Shown here piece after piece: positions 9,067-18,696 of a stretch of 64,000 nucleotides of DNA. This stretch comes from Desulfurispira natronophila (GTDB lineage Bacteria > Chrysiogenota > Chrysiogenetes > Chrysiogenales > Chrysiogenaceae): NCBI RefSeq assembly GCF_014203025.1, contig NZ_JACHID010000003.1:124001-188000 (forward strand). The letters run 5' to 3'. The first letter of the stretch is position 1. Each line of letters starts with the position of its first letter. The translations under genes were made by a program, and so were the position numbers. The notes below the pieces were generated by a model. That model did no database searches. It was given only the letters and a program-made list of their open reading frames with translations, and was not told the DNA's origin.

Positions 9067-10200
9067 ATGAACGGATATATTGTACTTGCCGACGGACGAT
9101 ACTTTGTTGGGCAAGGTTTTGGCTACGAAGGCATAAGCGAGGGTGAGATAGTATTCAATACCAGCATGACTGGTTATCAGGAAGTGTTGACCGATCCCTC
9201 ATATCAGGATCAAATTGTTACCATGACCCAGCCCATGATTGGTAATTATGGTGTTAATGATGAGGATATGGAGTCCAGCGCGGCTTATGTACAAGGATTT
9301 ATCGTTCGTGAATATGTGGAAACCCCATCTAATTTCCGCGCTTGTGATACGTTGGGCAATTTTTTACAACGCTATAAAATACCCGGTGTACAAGGTGTGG
9401 ATACACGTGCTCTAGTACGACACATTCGAGAGAAAGGGGCTATGCCAGGGTTAATTGCTGTAGGTGACTATGATATTGCCACTTTACAAAAACAAGCAGC
9501 ACAAGTGTCCCATATGAGTGGTAAAGACCTGGTGGCCAAAGTAACATGCACTAAACCTTACCAGTGGCAACAGGGAGTTTGGAAGCTGGAGGAAGGGTTT
9601 CAGGATTCTCGCCGTCCGGAGTTCCGCATAGCTGTGTATGATTTTGGTATCAAGTACAACATGTTGCGGCTGTTGACTCATTACGGGTTTGAGGTGACAG
9701 TATTTCCTGCTACGACACCAGCTCAGGAAATACTGGAAGGTGATTTTGACGGGGTATTTCTCTCCAATGGCCCCGGCGATCCTTCAGCCGTTACCTATGC
9801 TCACAAGAATATAGCGCAGCTTATCGGAAAACTGCCCATGTTCGGGATTTGTCTAGGCCATCAACTGGTATGCACTGCACTTGGAGCCAGCACCTACAAG
9901 CTCAAATTTGGTCACCGTGGCGTTAATCAGCCCGTTAAAGATTTGAAAACCGGTAAAATTGAGATCACCAGCCAGAACCACGGTTTTGCTGTAAGCACTG
10001 AAAATTTACCGGACCAAGTGCAAGTCACCCATATTAATCTCAACGATGAGACGGTTGAAGGGATATCCCACAAAAAATATCCTCTCTTTACCGTGCAGTA
10101 TCACCCTGAAGCTAGTGCAGGGCCTCATGACAGCGAATGCCATTTTGAGCGCTTTGCCGAAATGGTTGCCGCTTACAAAAAGGAAAAACTTGTCAACTGA
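9067..10200 (+). CDS. carA: Carbamoyl-phosphate synthase small subunit
   Basis: Glutamine amidotransferase subunit that releases ammonia for carbamoyl-phosphate, the precursor of arginine and pyrimidines. 377 residues, the usual length. The N-terminal CPSase_sm domain (GQGFGYEGISEGEIVFNTSM split across its motif) is followed by the class I amidotransferase domain. That domain shows FLSNGPGDPS, the nucleophile region GICLGHQLV, and the His/Glu pair in QYHPEASAGPHDS. AAGGAG gives a strong ribosome-binding site. carB is not adjacent or elsewhere in the window, so the large subunit is encoded at another locus. Confidence 0.96.
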   Translation: MNGYIVLADGRYFVGQGFGYEGISEGEIVFNTSMTGYQEVLTDPSYQDQIVTMTQPMIGNYGVNDEDMESSAAYVQGFIVREYVETPSNFRACDTLGNFLQRYKIPGVQGVDTRALVRHIREKGAMPGLIAVGDYDIATLQKQAAQVSHMSGKDLVAKVTCTKPYQWQQGVWKLEEGFQDSRRPEFRIAVYDFGIKYNMLRLLTHYGFEVTVFPATTPAQEILEGDFDGVFLSNGPGDPSAVTYAHKNIAQLIGKLPMFGICLGHQLVCTALGASTYKLKFGHRGVNQPVKDLKTGKIEITSQNHGFAVSTENLPDQVQVTHINLNDETVEGISHKKYPLFTVQYHPEASAGPHDSECHFERFAEMVAAYKKEKLVN

Positions 10201-10415
10201 TAATAAATACTCACAGTGTTGTGGGGGCTTACTCATAGGGTACGCAAAAAGTAACTACTAACTGTGGTAGTGGAGTCCTTATGGGAAAAACGCTATCCTC
10301 CAGTATCAAGCCTGGGTAAAGAAGATGAAAATCGATGCAGAAGAGTCAAGCGCATGAGCTTTTATAGCGTGAATAACACCCTTTGCTAACCAAGACAGTA
10401 CCCTAAAGGGCTTCC

Positions 10416-11681
10416 ATGATAATACGCGCCATTGCCATTGTTTTTACGATATACCTTCTCTGTGTACTTCCAACACATGCGGCTGATGTGCCACAGGAGG
10501 TGTCATTTCTCATTGCTTATCATCTGGCGCTTGAAAACAACAAATCACTTTTACTGGAAGAGGTTTCCCAGCGAAAGTCAGAACTAAGCGAAATACAGGC
10601 ACGCTCACATCGATTACCCCGAGCAGATGCAAGCTGGCAATATCAGCGCAATGACGATGACGATACCTCACGTACCCTCAGTGCTCAGATTCGGCAGCCA
10701 CTCTATACTGGCGGATTAGCATCGGCAGAGCAACGTAAAAGTGAAAATCTGCAACGCTCAGCTTCTTATCAGCTGAGTCAGGTTCGCCAAAATATACTTC
10801 GTGATCTGATAGAAGTAGTGGCTGACATTCACATGGCCCAGCAAATAGTTGCCGTACATAAAGAGAATGTTCGGCGGCTTGAGGAACATGTTAATAAGTC
10901 ACATGTTCGCCTTGAAGTGGGTGAGATTTCTCGCCCTGTACTTTTGCAGAGTCAAATGGCTTTGAGTGAAGGTCGTGCTGACTACTTTGAAAGCCGCAGT
11001 CGGCTGGCAACCCTTAACGTCCGCCTCAATAATATAGTTGGGGATACCCGCGATGTTCAAGTTACCGATAACCTTGAAGCTCCGCCTATACCCAAGCATA
11101 ACCTTGATCAATGGCTCAAACTAGCCAACCGCAAACGCCAGGATCTGCGAGCCGAGCAGCAGTTACTGGACTACACCCATCACGATCTTCGTGCCCAGGT
11201 GAGCCGCTACTATCCAACGCTGGATGCCTTTGCTCGTTACAATCAAGAGTCTTCCAGTTCTCGATCAACTACAGAAGCTGTGCTCATGGGGGTGCGGCTG
11301 CAGGTGCCTATTTTTGAGGGTGGCACACGCATCGCTTCATATCGTGAGGCTAAATATAATACTATTGAGCGCTCCCATCGGATTTTGCAAAAAAAAGAAG
11401 GAATTCGCTTTGAGGTTCACCAAGTGTTGAATGAGCTGGAGGTTCTTGACTACAAACTCGAAGAAGCCGCAAGCCGAATTGAATATGCCCAGGAAAACCT
11501 CCGTATGGTCACACTTCAATTTGAGGTTGGCAAATCTACAAACCTGGATGTTCTTGATGCCATGGTAAGTTTGAAGAATGCTGAGCAGGCTATGACCACG
11601 GCTCACTATGAAATAATCAAAGCTAGATTCCGCCTGTTGTATCACGCAGGTATTCTTGATACTTCTTATTTTGCATCATGA
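10416..11681 (+). CDS. TolC-family outer membrane efflux protein
   Basis: Outer-membrane channel of tripartite export systems. 421 residues with a Sec signal peptide (hydrophobic residues 4-17, likely cleaved near THAA at 20-23). The mature part is dominated by long helices with heptad-like spacing in two internal repeats, each containing the family's ARY/GLRLQVPIFEGGTR-type and LEVGEISRPVLLQSQ segments (the second repeat has FEVGKSTNLDVLDA). No membrane-fusion or pump gene is adjacent. Its stop codon overlaps the mutL start by ATGA, coupling an envelope gene to DNA repair, which is probably just compaction. Confidence 0.88.
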   Translation: MIIRAIAIVFTIYLLCVLPTHAADVPQEVSFLIAYHLALENNKSLLLEEVSQRKSELSEIQARSHRLPRADASWQYQRNDDDDTSRTLSAQIRQPLYTGGLASAEQRKSENLQRSASYQLSQVRQNILRDLIEVVADIHMAQQIVAVHKENVRRLEEHVNKSHVRLEVGEISRPVLLQSQMALSEGRADYFESRSRLATLNVRLNNIVGDTRDVQVTDNLEAPPIPKHNLDQWLKLANRKRQDLRAEQQLLDYTHHDLRAQVSRYYPTLDAFARYNQESSSSRSTTEAVLMGVRLQVPIFEGGTRIASYREAKYNTIERSHRILQKKEGIRFEVHQVLNELEVLDYKLEEAASRIEYAQENLRMVTLQFEVGKSTNLDVLDAMVSLKNAEQAMTTAHYEIIKARFRLLYHAGILDTSYFAS

Positions 11682-13495
11682 AAATTACTATTTTGCCGGA
11701 CACTGTTATAAATCAAATCGCTGCCGGAGAAGTAGTCGAGCGGCCGGTAAACGTAGTAAAAGAGCTGGTAGAAAATGCCTTGGATGCTGGAGCAACCCGT
11801 ATAGAGCTCGCCGTTGAGCGGGGTGGCATCGCATCAATGACCATCGCTGATAATGGCAGCGGTATGAGCCGGCGCGATTTGATGCTTGCCATTGAACGCC
11901 ACGCAACCAGTAAAATATCTAAATTTGAAGACTTGAGTGGCCTTAATACCATGGGTTTTCGTGGAGAGGCTCTTCCCAGTATCGCCTCTGTGAGTAAGTT
12001 GCAAATAACCAGCTGCGAGCCAGATTCCGTAGCCGGTAACCGCCTCAAGGTGCATGGTGGACGAATTATTGAACTACAGGAAACTGCTGCAAATATCGGC
12101 ACCAGGGTCGAGGTAGCTAATCTTTTCTACAATGTTCCGGCGCGCAAAAAATTTTTGCGCACTCCCCAGACTGAACAAAATCTTATCACAGTGCTCCTGC
12201 ACTCGTTTGCTTTGGCCCACCCACACATAGCTTTTCACTATCAGATTGATGGAAAAAGTAGTTTTCAGTTCCCGCCTGCCGATCAGCAACAACGCATCCA
12301 GCAGGTTTTTGGTCGGCACAATGCTCTCAATCTTCGGCATGGTGAAAGCCGCAGTCCCGAAGTGCAGATAAGTCTATTTCTCTCTCGGCCTGACCACACC
12401 CGCAGCCGTCGCGATCAGTTATACTTTTTTGTAAATCGTCGTCACGTAAAAGATCGCCTGCTGAGTTCCTGGCTACAGCAAGCCTACCGGCACCTGATCC
12501 CTCATGGTCGACATCCATATGGTGTCGCATTTCTCACTATTGCCCCGGAATTGGTGGATGTCAATGTGCACCCCAGCAAAACCGAAGTGCGTTTTCTCGA
12601 TATTGGTTTATTGAGCAAGCATTTTCATGCGGCCCTTGGGCAAATATTGACTGAGCAAGGCGGTACTGAGTCACCACCGGTTTCGCCTTCCATTTTAACA
12701 TCACCGAACCGCACTTATAATCATAGCAAGCCAGCTGCCAGTGGCGCATCAACGGAACTTGTCCGCCAAAGTGTATTAAATGATTCTGCTCCTTTAGCTT
12801 TACCGATTGACACAGGAGGGGAAGGCGATTTTTCACCTCTACAAAGTGTCAGCGAGCAAAGCACAGGGTCAGAGAGTGCATCATTAAATTTTCTTCCGGA
12901 AGACTCCAGGGAGCATTTTGATATTTTGGGACAATATGCAGCCAGCTTTATTGTCGCGGTTCGCAATGGCGAGTTACTGATTGTTGATCAGCACGCAGCT
13001 ATGGAGCGCATTAACTACGAAGAAATATGTGCTCGCTCCACCAGCGAGGACACTGCTATGTCCTCCGAACCTTTGCTTTTCCCACATCCGCTGCCTCTTA
13101 CCTCAGCAGAGGTGGAGGTGCTAAAGCAGCACATTCCAGCAGTTCAAGCTCTTGGTTTTGGCGTCGAATTTATCGACAGTTCCCCATGCCTTACCAGTGC
13201 TCCTTTTGATCTGCCGTCTCAGCAAGCTCTTGATACTATTACTGCTGTGTGTCGCCAAGTGCTGGATGACAAAGAAAAAAATATGGAGCTTCCCCAGGAG
13301 AGCATGCGCCAAATGATTATAAAGAGCGCAGCTTGCCACAAGAGTGTTAAGGCCAAAAAAACACTGAATCACCAACAAATGGAGGAGCTGCTGGAAAGAC
13401 TTTTCACTTGCAGTCAGCCGTGGACTTGCCCCCATGGACGACCAGTAGCTCTTGCTTGGGAGCGGGAGAAGCTGTGTCAAATGTTCCTGAGGTAA
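11678..13495 (+). CDS. mutL: DNA mismatch repair protein MutL
   Basis: Mismatch-repair ATPase that links MutS recognition to strand incision. 605 residues. The N-terminal GHKL ATPase shows NQIAAGEVVERP, ELVENALDAGA, DNGSGM and GFRGEAL. After a variable linker (about residues 335-415) comes the C-terminal domain with DQHAAMERINYE, which fits the DQHA(x2)E(x4)E endonuclease motif. The supporting motifs ACHKSVKA and CPHGRP are also present. The protein is therefore predicted to nick DNA itself, as in bacteria lacking MutH. The start overlaps the TolC-family stop by 4 bp. Confidence 0.96.
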   Translation: MKITILPDTVINQIAAGEVVERPVNVVKELVENALDAGATRIELAVERGGIASMTIADNGSGMSRRDLMLAIERHATSKISKFEDLSGLNTMGFRGEALPSIASVSKLQITSCEPDSVAGNRLKVHGGRIIELQETAANIGTRVEVANLFYNVPARKKFLRTPQTEQNLITVLLHSFALAHPHIAFHYQIDGKSSFQFPPADQQQRIQQVFGRHNALNLRHGESRSPEVQISLFLSRPDHTRSRRDQLYFFVNRRHVKDRLLSSWLQQAYRHLIPHGRHPYGVAFLTIAPELVDVNVHPSKTEVRFLDIGLLSKHFHAALGQILTEQGGTESPPVSPSILTSPNRTYNHSKPAASGASTELVRQSVLNDSAPLALPIDTGGEGDFSPLQSVSEQSTGSESASLNFLPEDSREHFDILGQYAASFIVAVRNGELLIVDQHAAMERINYEEICARSTSEDTAMSSEPLLFPHPLPLTSAEVEVLKQHIPAVQALGFGVEFIDSSPCLTSAPFDLPSQQALDTITAVCRQVLDDKEKNMELPQESMRQMIIKSAACHKSVKAKKTLNHQQMEELLERLFTCSQPWTCPHGRPVALAWEREKLCQMFLR

Positions 13496-14406
13496 TTGTT
13501 TTAGCTGGGCCAACGGCCGTGGGGAAAACTGCGATAGCCCAGCAGGTTTGTCGCCAAATTGGCGGCGCCATTGTTGGATGCGATAGCCGACAGGTGTACC
13601 GCTACCTGGATATCGGTACAGCCAAACCCACTGCTGCTGAGTTGGGACCAGTTCAGCACTACCTTCTTGATGTTGCTGGCCCTGGCGAAACCTATCATGT
13701 TCAGCGCTATTATGATGATGCTACAGCTACGATAAATTACTTGCTAAAAAAACAGATTGTTCCAGTAGTTACGGTTGGAACAGGAATGTTTTTTGAGGCG
13801 CTGCAGTACAATCTTATATCAACACCTGTAGTTAGTAAGGAAATGCGTCATCGAGCGTTAAGTGCTGTCAGTAACAATCGTGATCAGGTGTACGAAATTT
13901 TACAACATGTGGATCCTTTAGCAGCTATCAATAAGGGAGATACCCAGCGACTTGTTCGCTGGTATGAAGTTTACCTCGAGACGGGCAAATCTATGAGATG
14001 TTATTTTTCCAAACGATTATCCAAGCCTCGTTTTTCTGCCCTGAATTTCACGTTGGAGCGTTCTCGACAGGAGCTTTACCAACGAATAAATTCGCGTGTT
14101 GAGCTCATGCTTCAGCAAGGTCTTGTGGAAGAAATATCAAAAGCCATGCAAGTTGGGTACGATTTTACGAAAGTCCCGGTTGTAGGCTATAGCGAGTTTA
14201 TGCCATTTATCAATGGGAGAGCGACACTTATGGAGTGTGCCGAAGAAGTAAAAAAGCATAGTCGACGTTATGCCAAACGCCAAATGACCTGGTTTCGTAA
14301 TCGACTTCGCTTTCCGGCACTGCAATTGGGAACATCATGCATGAGTGAAGAGGCTGCAGTAGCCCATATTGTCATGTGCTGGAGCAATCGCAATGACTTA
14401 AGTTGA
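13474..14406 (+). CDS. miaA: tRNA dimethylallyltransferase MiaA
   Basis: Adds a dimethylallyl group to A37 of tRNAs reading UNN codons. About 310 residues from the GTG at 13474. That start is chosen because GGGAG (13464-13468) precedes it and because the family normally begins a few residues before the P-loop. The P-loop here is LAGPTAVGKT, followed by GCDSRQVYRYLDIGTAKP, which contributes substrate and metal contacts. The frame is open upstream to 13408 but that would make an atypical N-terminal extension. The gene overlaps the end of mutL by 22 bp in another frame; mutL-miaA linkage is common in bacteria. Confidence 0.93.
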   Translation: MSNVPEVIVLAGPTAVGKTAIAQQVCRQIGGAIVGCDSRQVYRYLDIGTAKPTAAELGPVQHYLLDVAGPGETYHVQRYYDDATATINYLLKKQIVPVVTVGTGMFFEALQYNLISTPVVSKEMRHRALSAVSNNRDQVYEILQHVDPLAAINKGDTQRLVRWYEVYLETGKSMRCYFSKRLSKPRFSALNFTLERSRQELYQRINSRVELMLQQGLVEEISKAMQVGYDFTKVPVVGYSEFMPFINGRATLMECAEEVKKHSRRYAKRQMTWFRNRLRFPALQLGTSCMSEEAAVAHIVMCWSNRNDLS

Positions 14407-14471
14407 CGTTGTGTCATTTGTATCCTGAACATATTTTTTTCCGAACAGACTCATATTTACAAGGATAACCT

Positions 14472-15554
14472 ATGGAATTACTCAGCTCCTATATACCTAC
14501 GGCCTATACTCCTTATGTGTATGCTGCCATACTTATAACCCTTGGCTTTGTGGTAAAATTCCTCTTTGAGCAGGTTGTCATTCGTTTTTTGCATCGCATA
14601 TTTTACAAAGCAGGTTGGTCTTTTGGGCAACGGGCCCTGACCACAATCCATAAGCCATTTGCTTATTTTATCCTTTTAGTTTATTTCAACCTTGCGCTGC
14701 AAGCTGTTGAGCTTTCGGGCATGGGGCAGCTTTTACTGAGTAAATTGCTGGTTGCTTTGCTTTTTATCAATATTTATTATCTCGCCTCAGGCTTATTTTC
14801 CCTGGTTTTTAGCGAAATCAAAGAGAAATACCAACGCGCAGACTCCCAGCAGGAGCACATTCTCCCATTTATTGAAAACTTTGCCCGCCTGTTTTTGATA
14901 GTTATTGTCTTGATAGCTGCTGTTCAAAATATGGGTTATAATGTAAGTGGTCTGGTAGCAAGCCTTGGGATTGGTGGGATCGCCGTGGCTTTGGCTGCAC
15001 GTGAATCCATTGCCAACATCTTTGGCTCGATAACCATACTTTTTGACAAGCCGTTTTCAGTGGGTGACTGGGTGAAAGGCAATAATTTTGAGGGGATAGT
15101 TGAGGAGGTTGGATTTCGAAGTACCCGCATACGCACCTTTGCTAAAACCTTAATTACGGTACCTAACTCAGAAGTAACTAATATTGTGGTGGAAAACTTT
15201 TCACGCATGCCCATTCGGCGGGTATTTTTCCATATTGGAATTCTCTACTCTACACCACCTGAAGTCATTAGCCAGATTGTAGAAGATATTCGTAAAATGC
15301 TAAGTGAACACGAAGCAGTAGACCAAGAGTTCTTTATGGTGAAATTCACCACTTTTGGCTCACACTCCTTGGATATTATGATTTACTACTTCACTAAAAC
15401 AACAGCTTGGGAAGAGCATTTGAGTGTGCGGGAGGATATAAATTTGCGCATAATGAGTATCGTTCATGGTCACGGCAGTGACTTTGCGTTCCCTACCAAT
15501 ACTATACACTTTGGAGACGAGTTGCGACTACGCCGTGAAAGTTTTGATGCGTGA
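14472..15554 (+). CDS. MscS-family mechanosensitive ion channel
   Basis: Small-conductance mechanosensitive channel that releases solutes on osmotic downshock. 360 residues, with four to five membrane helices in roughly residues 15-170. The pore-lining helix and start of the beta domain read LGIGGIAVALAARESIANIFGSI, with glycine-alanine packing typical of MscS TM3. DKPFSVGDWVKG and GFRSTRIRT follow in the cytoplasmic vestibule domain. There are more N-terminal helices than in the three-helix MscS. AAGGA gives the ribosome-binding site. The gene stands alone between miaA and the convergent moaA. Confidence 0.9.
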   Translation: MELLSSYIPTAYTPYVYAAILITLGFVVKFLFEQVVIRFLHRIFYKAGWSFGQRALTTIHKPFAYFILLVYFNLALQAVELSGMGQLLLSKLLVALLFINIYYLASGLFSLVFSEIKEKYQRADSQQEHILPFIENFARLFLIVIVLIAAVQNMGYNVSGLVASLGIGGIAVALAARESIANIFGSITILFDKPFSVGDWVKGNNFEGIVEEVGFRSTRIRTFAKTLITVPNSEVTNIVVENFSRMPIRRVFFHIGILYSTPPEVISQIVEDIRKMLSEHEAVDQEFFMVKFTTFGSHSLDIMIYYFTKTTAWEEHLSVREDINLRIMSIVHGHGSDFAFPTNTIHFGDELRLRRESFDA

Positions 15555-15630
15555 TGGTTGTGGTCTGTAGCTAATTCTTTTAGGTAGATGATTTAGCGTT
15601 GAGTGCGAGTTTTGGGGGATGTTAATATTG

Positions 15631-16608
15631 TTAACCACCAATGCGAGTCATATTGCGGGAGCTATGGTACATGTCGTCTATTTCCGTTACTTTGCCAGCG
15701 GCCACCTGGAGAAAAAAGCTGGAGAGGGCTTCATTGTTTGACTGATGACGCAGTAAAGGTAAAAAATCGTGCTCCTGCTTAGAGAAGAGACAAGTTTTTA
15801 TCTTGCCATCCGCCGTAATTCGCAGACGGTTGCAGCTATGACAAAAATGCTCTGTCATTGGTGAAATGAAACCAAAAGCCCCTTCGCCACCTACAATGCG
15901 AAACATTCTGGCAGTAGAGTATTTTTCCCCGTCCAAGGGTTCTACCGCAAAGCGTTTTTTTATCTGAGCCAGCATCTGTGCTACGCTTATAAGTTGCTCA
16001 GTGTTGTAACGACTTTTTATACCAACTGGCATGTATTCAATAAAGCGCACATTAATCTTTTCTTTGCAGGTGAGAGCTACAAAGTCAGCAATTTCGTCTT
16101 CATTAACCCCACGAATAGCTACTACATTGATCTTTATTGGTTTAAGCCCATTTTCACGTGCTGCCTGTATTCCTTTCCATACCTGATCAAAGCTGTTAAC
16201 CCCCGTAATGTGGCTAAATCGCTCTGGGTGTAGAGTGTCCAGGCTGATATTTACTCGGCGCAAACCACACTCTCGTAGCAGTCCTGCAAAACGAGGTAGA
16301 AGGACACCGTTGGTCGTCATGGCAATATCATCAAAGCCAATGGTGCTAGCGCGACGTATCAGCCTGCCAATTCCGCGTCTGGCCAAAGGTTCCCCGCCAG
16401 TCAAGCGAATTTTGTTCACACCCAACGAGTGCAAAACCTCCAGCACCCTCTGTATCTCCTCCATACTCATCATTTGTTCATGAGTTGTGTGGCAAACGCC
16501 ATCTTCCGGGACGCAGTAAAAGCACTTGAGGTTGCATCTATCTGTGACGCTTATGCGTACATAGTTTATGGGGTTTCCCTGAGCATCAATGAGCCGCTTA
16601 CCGTGCAC
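15631..16608 (-). CDS. moaA: GTP 3',8-cyclase MoaA
   Basis: Radical-SAM enzyme for the first step of molybdenum-cofactor synthesis. The GTG at 16608 is taken as the start: AGAGG lies 5 bases upstream, it falls 22 bp after the preceding gene's stop, and it gives 325 residues, the family norm. The N-terminal SAM cluster motif is CNLKCFYC, followed by LTGGEPLARRG. The C-terminal cluster cysteines are in HFCHSCNRLRITADGKIKTC. The frame is open upstream to 16719, but that would overlap the preceding gene by 89 bp. The C-terminus GG tail common in MoaA is visible as RIGG. Confidence 0.95.
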   Translation of the reverse strand: MHGKRLIDAQGNPINYVRISVTDRCNLKCFYCVPEDGVCHTTHEQMMSMEEIQRVLEVLHSLGVNKIRLTGGEPLARRGIGRLIRRASTIGFDDIAMTTNGVLLPRFAGLLRECGLRRVNISLDTLHPERFSHITGVNSFDQVWKGIQAARENGLKPIKINVVAIRGVNEDEIADFVALTCKEKINVRFIEYMPVGIKSRYNTEQLISVAQMLAQIKKRFAVEPLDGEKYSTARMFRIVGGEGAFGFISPMTEHFCHSCNRLRITADGKIKTCLFSKQEHDFLPLLRHQSNNEALSSFFLQVAAGKVTEIDDMYHSSRNMTRIGG

Positions 16609-16630
16609 TTTTCCTCTCGTTTCTTGCCTG

Positions 16631-17662
16631 CTATCGCATGGCGCCAAAAGTACAGTTTGGAAAGTGGCAGGATGGGCATTGCTGGCACAAGCCACCAGCT
16701 GCAGATGTGGCAAGTTCATCAGCAGTTATGCGATGGTCCGCCAATAATCGGGGCAGATAAGTATCGAAAGTACTGCATGGAACGCTAAGGGCTCCGGCTG
16801 GAACGGTCACCAATGTGGCCTGTGGGTGATAGGCAATGGACAGGTGATTGCCCGGCTGGCGTGGAACTCCCTGGCGCACAACGGAAGCGCCACTACTGGT
16901 AATAGCAGATAGGGTGATGTCATCAGGATCTACCGAAGTTCCACCAGTAATACAAACGAGATCAGCTAGCTCCATGGCCCGTGAAATTTCGTTGACGATG
17001 CGCTGGTGGTTATCAGGAACAATAGTTGCCGAAGTAACGAATGCGTCATAGGTTTTGATTTTTTTACTTATAAGGGGAATGAAGCGATCGGTTATGCGCC
17101 CTTCATATACCTCAGTTCCTGTGACAATTATGGCTACCTTTTTACGGGTATAAGGATCGATACTGATCAGTGGTTTCTGAGCCAAAATTTGCAGGCAGGA
17201 GTCCAGTGTAGCGCGGTGAGCATACAGTGGAAGAATTCGGAATGCCCCTATGCGCTGCCCATCGCTTACTGGATAGTGCTGAGGAAGAGTGGGGAGTACA
17301 AGCTCAGGGTGTGACTTGTGCAGTTGAGTCAGGCGCTGGAGATCAATTTTTAGTACACCACTCCTGTTGGCATATATTGATACACGCCCTTCCTGAGGAG
17401 TGTCATCGGTAACTATTGAAGGGTGGCGTAATTGCGAGGCAACTGCTATGGCAAAGTCATCTTCGTGGACTTCATCTCGGCTACTACTGTCTTCTATGTA
17501 GACCTGGTAACGACCTAAATCTTTCAGCTTGTCGAGGTCCTCTTGTTTAACTATCTGTCCTCGATGAAAAGCACAATATTTACGTCCAGTTAACGAGTCG
17601 ACAGCGGTAAGATCATGGGCCAAAGCACACCCAATTGCATTACTTACATCTACTTTCCTCAC
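16631..17662 (-). CDS. Molybdopterin-binding protein (MoeA/MogA-like domain)
   Basis: 343 residues. It starts with RKVDVSNAIGCALAHDLT, resembling the N-terminus of MoeA-like proteins, and carries a MoCF_biosynth domain: VAIIVTGTEVYEGRITD, then CITGGTSVDPDDIT and TVPAGALSVP. The C-terminus has a cysteine cluster (CQQCPSCHFPNC), which as I recall is usual in this subgroup of stand-alone molybdopterin-binding proteins. It could act in molybdate insertion or substrate handling next to MoaA. The GTG start overlaps the rodZ-like stop by 4 bp (GTGA). Its exact reaction is unknown. Confidence 0.82.
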   Translation of the reverse strand: MRKVDVSNAIGCALAHDLTAVDSLTGRKYCAFHRGQIVKQEDLDKLKDLGRYQVYIEDSSSRDEVHEDDFAIAVASQLRHPSIVTDDTPQEGRVSIYANRSGVLKIDLQRLTQLHKSHPELVLPTLPQHYPVSDGQRIGAFRILPLYAHRATLDSCLQILAQKPLISIDPYTRKKVAIIVTGTEVYEGRITDRFIPLISKKIKTYDAFVTSATIVPDNHQRIVNEISRAMELADLVCITGGTSVDPDDITLSAITSSGASVVRQGVPRQPGNHLSIAYHPQATLVTVPAGALSVPCSTFDTYLPRLLADHRITADELATSAAGGLCQQCPSCHFPNCTFGAMR

Positions 17663-18696
17663 TGAACCTCGTCCTGGTGCCGTAAAATCGCAAGGTACTC
17701 ATCTCGTGATATCTGGGTGATGCGGTAATCATCTTCGCTTATGGGTTCTACCAGAAAGCGGCGTACTTGCCCCACACTTCCAACGACTCCATGGAGTTCG
17801 TCACGAACAAATACCTCTACATCACCAGCATTACCCAAGGCAACTACAACAGTTCCTACAGAATCGATATGGAGGCTGGTGCCTTCTTGCAGAATGGTGG
17901 TTTCCATGGCGTTGCCATAACTGCCAACCATTTTCACCCAGGCTTCTCCTGTGCCATCAAGACGGACACTTATGGGGATTTCTGTTGTAAATGACTCTGC
18001 ATAAGGAATGTCTGGCAAATCCAGCTCTTCCACGGCTGGAGCTTGTGTCTGCTCTTCCTGCTCGAGACGCTCTAGCTCAGCTTGACGCTGTGCTTCATCC
18101 TCTGCCCGTTGGCGTTGAAGCTCCTCTTGTTGACGACGCTGCTCCTCGAGACGAGCTGCCTCCTCTGCCTGCTGTTGTTCCCGCAGTTCCTGCTGCACCT
18201 CTGAAACAACATCGTAGCTACGGTCAGTATCGGTAGCCAATTCAATCTCTGAGCGCGACGATGTATAAAAATATATTACCGCTATAGCGACTACTAATAC
18301 CGCTGCTCCAAAAATGTACGGCGAAAGAGAATTATTACGGTTAATTATATCGCCAGCATTTTCACGCTTTGTGTCAGTAGCTATAACGTTTTCCGAGTGC
18401 GATTCTGCTGCCTCCGGTTCTCCCATTACCTCGTTAAGTAGTGACTTTGATTTCTCATAGTCGCCACGCAACTCATTACACATAGATTTGATGAAACCGA
18501 GCACAAATGCTTTTGGCGGAAGAAAATTATGTTGATCATTTTCAATGGCAACAATCTGACTGACTGCGATTTTTGTTCGGTCTGCCAACTCTTCAACTGA
18601 AATGGCACGCTCATCTCGCAGTCCACGCAGGTAGGAACCCAGGGTTTCGCTACCACGCTGCTCCTGCATATCCTGCGCTGTATCTTCTTGGTTCAT
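17659..18696 (-). CDS. rodZ: RodZ-like cytoskeletal/cell-shape protein
   Basis: Membrane protein that in characterised bacteria links MreB to the elongation machinery. 345 residues with the RodZ order. An N-terminal helix-turn-helix domain (about 17-85, LGSYLRGLRDERAISVEEL onward) is followed by one membrane helix (about 126-145), a strongly charged Glu/Gln/Arg coiled coil (about 165-217) and a C-terminal DUF4115 beta domain (about 239-326, with EAWVKMVGSYGNAMETTIL-type sequence). ATGA overlap with coaX and GTGA overlap with the next gene place it in the birA-coaX-rodZ-moa run. AAAGGA precedes the start. Confidence 0.85.
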   Translation of the reverse strand: MNQEDTAQDMQEQRGSETLGSYLRGLRDERAISVEELADRTKIAVSQIVAIENDQHNFLPPKAFVLGFIKSMCNELRGDYEKSKSLLNEVMGEPEAAESHSENVIATDTKRENAGDIINRNNSLSPYIFGAAVLVVAIAVIYFYTSSRSEIELATDTDRSYDVVSEVQQELREQQQAEEAARLEEQRRQQEELQRQRAEDEAQRQAELERLEQEEQTQAPAVEELDLPDIPYAESFTTEIPISVRLDGTGEAWVKMVGSYGNAMETTILQEGTSLHIDSVGTVVVALGNAGDVEVFVRDELHGVVGSVGQVRRFLVEPISEDDYRITQISRDEYLAILRHQDEVQ